From UBA4427 sp046351135 (GTDB taxonomy: Bacteria > Myxococcota_A > UBA9160 > UBA4427): a stretch of DNA of 64,000 bases. Numbering within the stretch: the stretch's first letter is position 1; each line of letters begins with the position of its first letter. The notes below the pieces were generated by a model that made no database searches, was not told the origin of the DNA, and saw only the letters and a program-made list of their open reading frames with translations. The stretch is from the NCBI GenBank assembly GCA_046351135.1, contig JAXLZA010000002.1, positions 372,001-436,000 of the forward strand. The letters are read 5' to 3'. Below are positions 45,283 to 53,551 of this stretch, one piece after another. A program made the translations under genes and the position numbers.

Positions 45283-47462
45283 GACGGACCTCCCTCTTCG
45301 CTCGGGGGCTTGCGCTTCGCGCGGTTCTTCTTCCGCTTCGACGCACGCGGAGCGCGCTCGGGCTCGTCGTCGCTCCCGCGACGGACCCAGATCGGCGAGG
45401 TCCAGGCGCGCTCCTGCTGGACCGGCGACATGCGCTCGTGCCGGCAGCCGGCGGGCCGCTCGGCCTCCGGGAGCGCGCTGCAGCGCCAGGCGGAATAACG
45501 GCAGCTCGGGTTCTCGACGACCCGCGCATAATACACCGCAGCGAGCTCGGCATCGAAGGCCGGATCGCGCCAGACGCCGCACAGCTCCCGCGCTCCCGTC
45601 CCCGTCGGTGCGCAGGTCGCCGGATCGACCGAGGCGTCGTTCGGGCCGCCGGCCACGTCGACGACCTCCTCGTGGAGCGCGCCTTCGTCGTCGACCCAGC
45701 CTTTGATGATCTGGATGCGCTGGAGATCGCCCCCCGGCGCCGCCTCGGTCCCGGGATCCGCGGTCGCGAACGCCGCGAAGACCGGCCCGACGTCGCCCCG
45801 CCCGAGCACGAGATCCCCGCCCATCGGGACGCCCGCCGCGTCGGCGACCTCGAGCCGATCGGGCCGGTCGCACAGGTCTTCCGGCAGCTCCGCCGCCGCG
45901 AAGAAGCGCGGCTCGATGCGCGGCCCGCTCGTCCCGAAGACCTCGCGTCGGCGCAGTGCCTCGAAGATCGCCTCGCGCGAGTTCTCCTCGGCGTAGACGC
46001 CGGCGAGCCCGCCCGGACCGTTCGCCATGTTGCCCATCAGCCCGGGCTCCTCGGACAGCATCCGCTTCGGGTCCGCGTCGGCGATCCCGAGATGGCCGGG
46101 CCAGCTCTTCTCGGCGACGCCGCCGGCCAGGCCGTTGTGGGTGTCGGTGCTCCCGATCAGGCCGAGCTTGAAGGGGTTCACGCCGATCCGCCGCTCCTCG
46201 GCGAGCCCCTCCGTCAGCACGTAGCGCACGTAGCTGCGACGGCTCAGGCACGAGGGGCCGAGGCGGATGCGCCAGTCGTCGAAGAGCTCGCCGCAGGCGC
46301 CGGGCTCCTCGCCATCCTTCCAGGTCGCCTGCTCGAACTTCTCGAACGCGCACAGCTCGTCGGCGCTCCCGATCACGCCCGCCATCTCGGGCCGGCACTC
46401 CGAGTCGCCCTTGTGCTGCATCACCTCGACGACCGGCTCCATCCGCGCGCGCAGCTTCGCCCGCTCGCGCTCGGCGGCGCGGCCGTTGGCGTCGGCGTAG
46501 TCGATGGAGAACATGCGCCCGTTGCTGATGTTCGAGTTGTGGGGGATCGCGATCACGTCGCAGCCCGGCTCGCCTTCGAGGCAGACCGAGCGCAGCATCT
46601 CCCAGAGCTTCCACTCGCGCGGTGCGTCGAGATAGCTGATCGGGCGCGAGGGGACGAGGTTCGTCTTGAAGATCACGTTGCGGTGGAGGTTCGAGCCGAG
46701 GCGGTGGTCGGTGTACTCCCAGCCGATGAAGGTCGTCCGCGCACAGGCCGCGGTCCGATCGTTCCACCGCTCGGCGGCGGCGAGGATCTCCTGCCACGCG
46801 CCCAGCATCGCGCGATCGCAGCGCGCGCCGTCCTCGCCGCAGACCTCCGCCTCGCGCTTCGGCCAGGGCGTCATGATCGTCAGGGCGTGGGGATTGTCGG
46901 CGGGGACGGTCGACGCGCGCAGGGCGACGCAGCCCTCCCCGTCGTAGACCTCCGAGCCCGGGTCGCGGCATAACGCGAGCTCGCCGAGGAACTCCGAGTG
47001 GTCCGTCACCGCGGCGAAGTCGAGGGGCCGGTCGATGCGCACCTCGCGGGTCCCCCGCCCCGAGGCGTCGTTGGGCGGCAGGCGGATCGGCTCGCCGAAG
47101 GCATAGCCGTACGAGTCCGCCGGTCGGACCTCGAGACCGTAGTTCCAGGCGTCGCTCGAGAGCGTCGTGTGGACGTGGAGGTCGCCCCAGAGCGCGCGGC
47201 GCAGCGGGGTTCGCTCGGCACAGGGCTCGCGCGGATCCACCGTCCCGGCGCGCGCGAGCGCGAAATTCCGCAGCTCGGGGGCTTCGGCCTCACATCCGGC
47301 GAGGGCGCCGACCAGTCCGAGCGCGCCGAGCAGCACCCGGCCCGACGCCGCGCGGCGGAGAGGGCCGCGGCTCGGGGAGACGACGGGGGAGCGGCTCGGG
47401 GAGAGCCTCGGCGGCCGTCGGTCATCGGAAGGGGAGGCGAGGAGACGACGGATTCGCTTCAT
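45279..47462 (-). CDS. DUF3604 lipoprotein
   Basis: The 727-residue protein has a basic Ser/Pro-rich N-terminus, then a lipobox (GALAGC, Cys57). The PHP-like metal-binding domain shows GDLHVHTTLSSDAW, DFAAVTDHSEFLGE, VIAIPHNSNISNG and LIGSTDTHNG, features of the DUF3604 family, whose role is unknown although the fold suggests phosphoesterase-like metal chemistry. A basic Lys/Arg-rich tail ends the chain. Its stop overlaps the start of the molybdopterin oxidoreductase, a strong sign of joint translation of an outer-leaflet lipoprotein with a cytosolic-looking enzyme, which is odd. Confidence 0.88.
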   Translation of the reverse strand: MKRIRRLLASPSDDRRPPRLSPSRSPVVSPSRGPLRRAASGRVLLGALGLVGALAGCEAEAPELRNFALARAGTVDPREPCAERTPLRRALWGDLHVHTTLSSDAWNYGLEVRPADSYGYAFGEPIRLPPNDASGRGTREVRIDRPLDFAAVTDHSEFLGELALCRDPGSEVYDGEGCVALRASTVPADNPHALTIMTPWPKREAEVCGEDGARCDRAMLGAWQEILAAAERWNDRTAACARTTFIGWEYTDHRLGSNLHRNVIFKTNLVPSRPISYLDAPREWKLWEMLRSVCLEGEPGCDVIAIPHNSNISNGRMFSIDYADANGRAAERERAKLRARMEPVVEVMQHKGDSECRPEMAGVIGSADELCAFEKFEQATWKDGEEPGACGELFDDWRIRLGPSCLSRRSYVRYVLTEGLAEERRIGVNPFKLGLIGSTDTHNGLAGGVAEKSWPGHLGIADADPKRMLSEEPGLMGNMANGPGGLAGVYAEENSREAIFEALRRREVFGTSGPRIEPRFFAAAELPEDLCDRPDRLEVADAAGVPMGGDLVLGRGDVGPVFAAFATADPGTEAAPGGDLQRIQIIKGWVDDEGALHEEVVDVAGGPNDASVDPATCAPTGTGARELCGVWRDPAFDAELAAVYYARVVENPSCRYSAWRCSALPEAERPAGCRHERMSPVQQERAWTSPIWVRRGSDDEPERAPRASKRKKNRAKRKPPSEEGGPS

Positions 47463-47542
47463 CGCGGCGATTCTATCCCCCGCGAGGCGAGAGACGCTAG
47501 CTTCCGCGCACGGCATCGGCGCCGCGCTCGGAGGGATTCGTC

Positions 47543-48748
47543 ATGACGCTCCCGCTCGCCGGAATCCGGGTCGTCGAGATCGCGAGCTACGTCGCGGTGC
47601 CGGCGGCCGGGGCGCTGCTCGCGGATCTCGGGGCGGAGGTGATCAAGGTCGAGGTGCCGTGGGGCGAGATCTTCCGCCATGCCCGGCCGAAGCTCGCGGG
47701 CTACGCGAGCGACTTCGCGGCCGGCCCGCCGTTCCAGATGGACAATCGGGGCAAGCGCTCGATCGCGATCGATCTCGCCCTGCCACAGGCGCGCGAGGCG
47801 CTCGCGAAGGTGATCGACCGCGCCGACGTGCTGATCACGAACGTGCTCCCCGAGCGCCTCGCGAAGTACCGGCTCGATCCCGAGCGTCTGCGGGCGGCCC
47901 GGCCCGAGCTGATCTTCGGTCGTGTCTCGGGCTACGGCGCCGAGGGACCGCGCGCCGACGATCCCGCCTTCGACTACACCGCGTTCTGGGCGCTCTCGGG
48001 CCTGATGGACAGCATGCGCGATCCGGCGGCTCCGCCCGCCTGGATGCGCCCCGGTGTCGGCGACCACGCCGCGTCCCTCGCCCTCGTGACCGGCATCCTC
48101 GCCGCGCTCCGCACCCGCGACGCGACGGGGGCGGGCCAGATCGTCGACGTCACGCTGCAGCGGATGGGCTACTACATCAACGGCCACGACACCGCCTACG
48201 CCCTCGCGACCGACGAGCTGCCGCCGCGCCACGACCGCCACGCGCCGCGCAATCCGCTCTGGAACCACTATCCCTGTCGAGGCGATCGCTGGCTCTTCCT
48301 CGTCATGATCGACTCCGATCGCTACTGGCCCGCGCTCTGTCGCGCCCTCGGCCGCGAGGCGCTCGCGAGCGATCCGCGCTTCGTCGACGCGAGCGAGCGC
48401 TTCCGTCATTCGCGCGAGCTCGTCGCCCTGCTCGACGAGCTCTTCTCGGGGCGCTCGCTCGAGGAGTGGGCCGAGGACCTGTCGCGGGAGCGGCTGATCT
48501 GGGCCCCGATGCGGACGCTCCACGACGCGATCCACGACGCGAACGCCGAGGCGACGGGCTGCTTCGCGACGGTGGAACATCCGCAGCTCGGGCGCTTTCG
48601 AACCGTCGCGCCTCCGTTCACGCTCTCGGCGCACCCGATGCCGGGCTCGGCGGTCGCGCCGGCGCTCTCGGCGGACACGGGCGCGGTGCTGCGCGAGGCG
48701 GGGGTCGACGAGGAGCTGGTGGCGCTGCTCGTCGCGGTGGCGAGCTGA
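47543..48748 (+). CDS. CaiB/BaiF family CoA-transferase
   Basis: Family III CoA-transferase of 401 residues: PLAGIRVVEIASYVAVPAAG, LLADLGAEVIKVEVPWGE, GKRSIAIDLALPQAR and the catalytic aspartate in GVGDHAASLALVTGIL. The family moves CoA between acids without ATP; substrates include formate, carnitine and bile-acid derivatives. ATG 47543 is preceded by GGAGGGATTC. It is divergent from the DUF3604 gene and in line with the SIMPL gene and a second, more distant CaiB. Confidence 0.92.
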   Translation: MTLPLAGIRVVEIASYVAVPAAGALLADLGAEVIKVEVPWGEIFRHARPKLAGYASDFAAGPPFQMDNRGKRSIAIDLALPQAREALAKVIDRADVLITNVLPERLAKYRLDPERLRAARPELIFGRVSGYGAEGPRADDPAFDYTAFWALSGLMDSMRDPAAPPAWMRPGVGDHAASLALVTGILAALRTRDATGAGQIVDVTLQRMGYYINGHDTAYALATDELPPRHDRHAPRNPLWNHYPCRGDRWLFLVMIDSDRYWPALCRALGREALASDPRFVDASERFRHSRELVALLDELFSGRSLEEWAEDLSRERLIWAPMRTLHDAIHDANAEATGCFATVEHPQLGRFRTVAPPFTLSAHPMPGSAVAPALSADTGAVLREAGVDEELVALLVAVAS

Positions 48749-48861
48749 GGGGAACCGGGCGGGCGCGGCGGGGCTGCGACCGGGCGGGTCCGGCAATCGC
48801 GCCGGGGCCCGGGCGGCGCAGGGAACGCGAAACACGAGAGGCAGAGGGGAGGCGACGATCG

Positions 48862-49578
48862 ATGGGGCTGCGGGATGCGATGCGGAGCGGGTGGGGTTCT
48901 CTGGGGGTCGCGGCGGCGGTGCTCGCGTGGGCGGGGTCGGTGGCCGCGGACGCGGCGCCCGATCCGCGCAACCGGGCTTCCTTCCAGGTCGTCGTGACGC
49001 GCGAGGTCCGGAACGACTGGGCGACGGCCCGCCTCTCGGCGAACGCGGAGGGCAAGGATCCGGCGCAGGTCGCGAGCGAGGTCAACGCGCGGATCCAGCG
49101 CGCCCTCGCCCGGGCGAAGAAGGAGAAGGGGGTCGAGGTCGAGAGCGGCGGCTACACGACCCAGCCCGTCTACGACGAGAGCCGCATCGTGCGCTGGCAG
49201 GCCTGGCAGGAGCTCCGCATCGCCTCGGCCGACGTCGATCGGCTCTCGAAGCTGATCGGTGTGCTGCAGGAGGAGCAGCTGCTGCTCTCCGGCATCGAGT
49301 TCTCGGTCAAGCGCGAGACGCGCGAGGGGCTCCAGGACGAGCTGACCCTCGAGGCGCTGCGCAAGTTCCGGGCGCGCGCCGACCTGGTGACCAAGGGGAT
49401 GGCCGGGAGCGGCTGGTCCCTGATCGCGCTGTCGGTCGGACAGGGCGGGGGCCAGCCCTACTTCCACGCGATGCGCGCCGAGGCGGACATGGCCATGAAG
49501 ACCATGGCGGCCCCCGCCTTCGAGGCCGGCAAGAGCGAGCTCTCGGTCACCGTCGACGGGACCATCGAGCTCGACTGA
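48862..49578 (+). CDS. SIMPL (DUF541) domain periplasmic protein
   Basis: The 238-residue exported protein has a signal peptide (SLGVAAAVLAWAGSVAADA). The SIMPL domain is recognisable from VTREVRNDWATARLSANAEGK split over strands, YTTQPVYDESRIVRWQAWQE, and ELSVTVDGTIELD at the C-terminus. SIMPL proteins form oligomers in the periplasm or outer membrane and have been tied to stress tolerance. ATG 48862 follows GAGGGGAGGCGAC. It lies between two CoA-transferase genes with no obvious link. Confidence 0.85.
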   Translation: MGLRDAMRSGWGSLGVAAAVLAWAGSVAADAAPDPRNRASFQVVVTREVRNDWATARLSANAEGKDPAQVASEVNARIQRALARAKKEKGVEVESGGYTTQPVYDESRIVRWQAWQELRIASADVDRLSKLIGVLQEEQLLLSGIEFSVKRETREGLQDELTLEALRKFRARADLVTKGMAGSGWSLIALSVGQGGGQPYFHAMRAEADMAMKTMAAPAFEAGKSELSVTVDGTIELD

Positions 49579-49830
49579 CGCCCCGCCCCGCGCCCCGGTC
49601 GGAGCCAGGCCCGCGACCCCTCGCCGGCCCGGCCGTGGGCCCGGCCCCGGCTCGGGTCGGGCCGCGTCCGGCGGTGCCAAGGGTCGGCGGAGCCGTTAGA
49701 GTCCAGAGCCGCGCTGGGTCGCCCCCAGCCCCGATCCCCCGAACCTCCCCTGCAGGTCGACCCCTGTCGGGAGGCCGGGCCGACTGCCGGTCCGGCAAGC
49801 CAAGCCCAGCAAAGCAGGAAAGCAAGCCCC

Positions 49831-51066
49831 ATGAGCAAACCCTCCGGTCTCCTCTCCGGCGTCCGCGTGATCGAGTCGAGCCTCCTCGGCCCCGGCTTCG
49901 TCGCGACCTTCCTCTCCGATCTCGGCGCCGACGTCATCAAGGTCGAGCCGCCCTCCGGCGACTACATCCGCCAGATGACCTGGCCCATCGTGAACGGCGT
50001 CTCGCTCCTCCATCTCCATACCCATCGCGGCAAGAAGAGCATCTGCCTCAACCTGAAGTCGCCGGAGGGCATCCAGCTCTACAAGGACCTCGTCGCGACC
50101 GCCGACGTCGTCGTCGAGGCGATGCGACCGGGCGCCCTCGACAAGCTCGGCATCGGCTACAAGGACCTCAAGAAGGTCAATCCGAAGATCGTCTTCTGCA
50201 CCATCTCGGGCTACGGCGCGACCGGCCCCTACAAGGATCTGCCGAGCCACGGCATCGCCTTCGACACCTGGTCGGGCATCGTGCAGCCGATGGAGGACGA
50301 CAAGGGCTTCAAGCGGATCCCGCCGATGCTGCCCAACGTGGGCATCAACGTCGGACCGATGGTGGGCGCGATCGCGGTGCTCGCCGGCGTCATCAAGGCG
50401 CGCGAGACCGGCGAGGGCTGCGAGATGGAGCTCGCCCAGTCCGACGCCTCGGCCTACATGGACTGGTATCGGATCGAGACCGAGCGCGCGTACCTGCGGC
50501 CGCAGAGCGAGGTGACCGGCAATCCGTCGGACAACTACGAGCGGCGACCGCCGGGGCTCGGCGGCATGTGGGGCGGCGTCCGCTACCAGATCTACGAGGC
50601 GAAGGACGGCCACATCCTGTTCATGGCCAGCGAGCAGGCCTTCTGGAAGAACTTCTGCGCCGGCATCGGCCGCATGGATCTCTTCGAGAAGTGGCCGGGC
50701 TCGAAGTACGCGGACCACGCCCGCAACAACCTCGAGCTGCAGGCGATCCTGCGCGACATCTACAAGACCCGGACGGTCGCCGAGTGGATCGCCTTCGCCA
50801 GCGAGCACAACACGACGATCGCCCCCTGCAATACCCAGGCGTCGCTCGCCGACGACCCGCAGTTCAAGGTCCGCATGGGCTTCTACCCGGCGGACAAGGT
50901 CGGGGCCGAGCAGCTGCCGCTGCCGGTCTTCGTGAACGGCGAGCTCCCGCCCTGTCCGACGATGGCGCCGGAGGTCGGGCAGCACACGGACGAGGTGCTC
51001 GCTCGCGTGCTCGGCAAGAGCGCGGCCGACCTCGAGAAGCTCCACAAGGACGGCGTGCTCGGCTGA
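49831..51066 (+). CDS. CaiB/BaiF family CoA-transferase, unusual active site
   Basis: Family III CoA-transferase fold, 411 residues: LSGVRVIESSLLGPGF, LGADVIKVEPPSGDYI, GKKSICLNLKSPEGIQL and GYGATGPYKDLPSH. Where the paralogue upstream has GVGDHAA with the catalytic Asp, this protein reads NVGINVGPMVGAIAVLAG, so Asp is replaced by Ile-Asn in a simple alignment. Either this subgroup uses another residue or the enzyme has changed activity. Codon use and Lys content differ little from neighbours. It ends in a strong intrinsic terminator. Confidence 0.9.
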   Translation: MSKPSGLLSGVRVIESSLLGPGFVATFLSDLGADVIKVEPPSGDYIRQMTWPIVNGVSLLHLHTHRGKKSICLNLKSPEGIQLYKDLVATADVVVEAMRPGALDKLGIGYKDLKKVNPKIVFCTISGYGATGPYKDLPSHGIAFDTWSGIVQPMEDDKGFKRIPPMLPNVGINVGPMVGAIAVLAGVIKARETGEGCEMELAQSDASAYMDWYRIETERAYLRPQSEVTGNPSDNYERRPPGLGGMWGGVRYQIYEAKDGHILFMASEQAFWKNFCAGIGRMDLFEKWPGSKYADHARNNLELQAILRDIYKTRTVAEWIAFASEHNTTIAPCNTQASLADDPQFKVRMGFYPADKVGAEQLPLPVFVNGELPPCPTMAPEVGQHTDEVLARVLGKSAADLEKLHKDGVLG

Positions 51067-51123
51067 GCGAAACGGCTGAACGGCAGGCCTGATCGGGGCA
51101 CCCGATCGGACCGACGGATCGAA

Positions 51124-51161
51124 AGGGCCGGCCAGCTCCCCGCTGGTCGGCCCTCTTTCTT
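51124..51161 (+). terminator. Rho-independent terminator after CaiB
   Basis: Positions 51124-51136 pair with 51142-51154 (13 bp, one G-T wobble) around a 5-nt loop, followed by CTTTCTT. It lies 58 bp after the CoA-transferase stop. Confidence 0.85.
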
Positions 51162-51291
51162 CGCGCCATGCTCGGGGTCGGGCCAGGCTCGGCACACGCC
51201 CTCCATCGACCGTCCTCGTGCAGGTCGGCCGAGCAGGGCGGGTGTGCTGCGCCCGCCGGCGATCGGGCCGGTGAGCGCCCGCGGAGGATCC

Positions 51292-52176
51292 ATGTCCCGG
51301 ACCGCGCCGACTCTCGACGTTCGCCGACTCTCGGGCTCGCTGGGCGCGGAGGTGCGCGGGCTTCGGCTCGCGGAGGCCGGGCCGGGCGAGGCCGACCGCT
51401 TGAAGGCGCTCCTGCTCGAGCACCTCGTCCTCTTCTTCCCCGACCAGCACCTGTCCCCCGACGAGCACGTCGCCTTCGGTCGGCTCTTCGGGACGCTCGA
51501 GGCCCATCCGAACCTCGCGATCGCGGGCGAGCGCCCCGAGTTCTTCGAGCTGCGCGCCGTCGACGGCTCCGGGGCGATCGCCGACGAATGGCACAGCGAC
51601 CTGACCTGTCAGGCGAGCCCGTCCCAGCTCGCGATCCTGCAGATGAAGAAGTGCCCCGCGGTCGGCGGAGACACGATGTGGGCGAGCATGTACAAGGCCT
51701 TCGAGGCGCTCTCGCCACCGATGCAGGCCTTCTGCGAGGGCTTGACCGCGCTCCACGACGCGAGCTCCCACGGTCATCCCGAGCGCAAGGCGATCCATCC
51801 CGTCGTCCGCGTCCATCCCGAGACCGGCCGCAAGTCGCTCTTCGTGAACCACCACTTCACGCGCCGCATCGTCGAGCTGTCCCAGGACGAGAGCGACATG
51901 CTGCTGGCCCACCTGCGCCACTGGGTGGCGAGCCCGCGCTTCACCGTCCGCTACCACTGGACCGAGGGCACGATCGCCTTCTGGGACAACCGCTGCACGC
52001 AACACCACGTCCTCGACGACTTCGAGGGCGAGCGCGTGATCCAGCGCGTCACCGTCATGGGCGATGCGCCGAAGGCCGCGGTGCCGAGCCGCTTCGCGCC
52101 GTTCAAGGACGCGTTCAGCGCCGGCAGCTGGCGGGACCTGCCGCTCTGGAATTTCCTGCGCGAGAGATCCTCCTGA
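51292..52176 (+). CDS. TauD/TfdA-family Fe(II)/2-oxoglutarate dioxygenase
   Basis: Dioxygenase of 294 residues with the facial triad in view: His101 and Asp103 (EWHSDLT) and the distal His in NRCTQHHVLDDF, plus the 2-oxoglutarate-binding Arg in GERVIQRVTVMGD. FFPDQHLSPDEHVAFGRLFG is typical of the N-terminus. ATG 51292 has GGAGG 5 nt upstream; an upstream open frame is rejected. Members attack taurine, phenoxyacetates, alkyl sulfates and similar compounds; the present substrate is unknown. Confidence 0.92.
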   Translation: MSRTAPTLDVRRLSGSLGAEVRGLRLAEAGPGEADRLKALLLEHLVLFFPDQHLSPDEHVAFGRLFGTLEAHPNLAIAGERPEFFELRAVDGSGAIADEWHSDLTCQASPSQLAILQMKKCPAVGGDTMWASMYKAFEALSPPMQAFCEGLTALHDASSHGHPERKAIHPVVRVHPETGRKSLFVNHHFTRRIVELSQDESDMLLAHLRHWVASPRFTVRYHWTEGTIAFWDNRCTQHHVLDDFEGERVIQRVTVMGDAPKAAVPSRFAPFKDAFSAGSWRDLPLWNFLRERSS

Positions 52177-52273
52177 GCGAAGGGCGGTCGCGCGCGGATT
52201 TCTGCGCCATCGTCCCGTCCTCGTCGCGGACGTCCTCGACGAGTCATTCCCACGCCCCGGATCGGAGGTCCCC

Positions 52274-52783
52274 ATGTCCCTCTCCATGCACGCCGCGAGC
52301 GTCCCCGTCTTCGCGAAGTACTCGAAGAACATGCTCGTCTGGCTCGACAAGGCCGAGGCCCACGCGAAGGCGCGCAAGTTCGACGTCAACAACTTCGTCG
52401 GGATGCGCCTCGCGCCCGACATGCTGCCCTTCGCGCGCCAGATCCAGATCGCGAGCGACGCGGCCAAGGGCGCCGTCGCCCGCCTCGCCGGCGACGAGCC
52501 GCCCAAGTGGGCCGACGAGGAGAAGACCTTCGACGAGCTGCGCGCGCGCATCCGCAAGACGATCGAGTTCGTCGAGGCGATGCCGGCCCACCGGCTCGAG
52601 GGCGCCGACAAGCGCGACATCGTGATGCCCGCCGGCCCCGACCGGACGCTCCGCATGACGGGCGAGGCCTTCCTCGAGAGCTTCTCGATCCCGAACTTCT
52701 TCTTCCACGTGACGATGGTCTACGCGCTCCTGCGCCACGGCGGCGTCGAGCTCGGCAAGGCCGACTATCTCGGCGGGCTCTAG
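52274..52783 (+). CDS. DUF1993 family protein
   Basis: The 169-residue cytosolic helical protein with SMHAASVPVFAKYSKNML at the N-terminus, FARQIQIASDAAKGAVARLAG split over a helix, and a C-terminal FSIPNFFFHVTMVYALLRHGG belongs to DUF1993, a DinB-like helical-bundle family without known activity. The His pair (SMHA, FFHVTM) resembles the metal site of DinB folds. ATG 52274 follows GGAGGTCCCC, a perfect ribosome site. Confidence 0.88.
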   Translation: MSLSMHAASVPVFAKYSKNMLVWLDKAEAHAKARKFDVNNFVGMRLAPDMLPFARQIQIASDAAKGAVARLAGDEPPKWADEEKTFDELRARIRKTIEFVEAMPAHRLEGADKRDIVMPAGPDRTLRMTGEAFLESFSIPNFFFHVTMVYALLRHGGVELGKADYLGGL

Positions 52784-52878
52784 GAAGTCCAGGCGGGCTC
52801 CAGGCAGTCTCGGGGGCTTCACGCGGCCTGGGGGGCGCCGGCCAGCCTCGGCGGCTCGCGGCCGAGTCGGAGGGTTCC

Positions 52879-53451
52879 GTGCGGATGCGGCTGCGGTCTT
52901 CGCTCGCCGGGATGGCGGTGGCGCTCGGGGCGGTGATGCTGCCGGCGGTGGACGCGTCGGCCGCCGTGTGCGACGAGGGGACCCTGCTCGCGCAGGACTT
53001 CCCCTCCACGGGGGCCGCCGTCGCGCGCTGGGAGCTCTGCTGGGCGATCCGGCGCATGCCGGACGAGTCGGGCAGCGAGCTCGCCTCCGAGACGCTCGTG
53101 ATCACCCAGGCGGAGTTCCGCCCGGGCGCGAACGCCGAGCTCGTTCGGATCGTCGGCGTCCTGCTCGCCAGGCGGCGGGAGGGCGTCGCCCGCTTCAGCG
53201 AGGGCTGGACGCGCTATCCGATCTGGGTGACCCGGAACGATCCCGCGACCCCGGAGCTGCGGGCCCGCGATCTGCTCGACTACGCGAACCGCGAAGACCT
53301 GCGCGACACCGACGTCGCCCTCTGGTACGTCGCCCACCACGACCACGAATCGGACATGCGCGACGAGGATCGCGACACGGTCCCGGTGAAGTGGGTGGGA
53401 TTCACGCTCGAGCCGCAGAATCTCTGGGACGCCACGCCCTTCTACCCGTGA
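52879..53451 (+). CDS. Small secreted protein with copper-amine-oxidase-like C-terminus
   Basis: The 190-residue exported protein has a signal peptide (SLAGMAVALGAVMLPAVDASA). The C-terminal about 60 residues (DVALWYVAHHDHESD, DEDRDTVPVKWVGFTLEPQN, LWDATPFYP) follow the pattern at the end of copper amine oxidases, including an Asp-Leu/Val-x-x-Trp strand, clustered histidines, and a final G-F-x-L-x-P. The N-terminal part (ARWELCWAIRRM) may match the start of the catalytic domain, but the long middle with the topaquinone Tyr and two copper His is absent. So it is a degenerate or miniature relative, or a chance likeness. Start is GTG 52879 (GGAGGG 4 nt upstream) or ATG 52885. Confidence 0.65.
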   Translation: MRMRLRSSLAGMAVALGAVMLPAVDASAAVCDEGTLLAQDFPSTGAAVARWELCWAIRRMPDESGSELASETLVITQAEFRPGANAELVRIVGVLLARRREGVARFSEGWTRYPIWVTRNDPATPELRARDLLDYANREDLRDTDVALWYVAHHDHESDMRDEDRDTVPVKWVGFTLEPQNLWDATPFYP

Positions 53452-53551
53452 GGCTCCGATTCGGCCGGGCGTGCTTCCGCGATGGCGGGTCGCGCCGAGG
53501 CTGGCGTAATGTGGCTTCGAGCCGCGATCGCATGCGGCGGGAGGCCACGGC

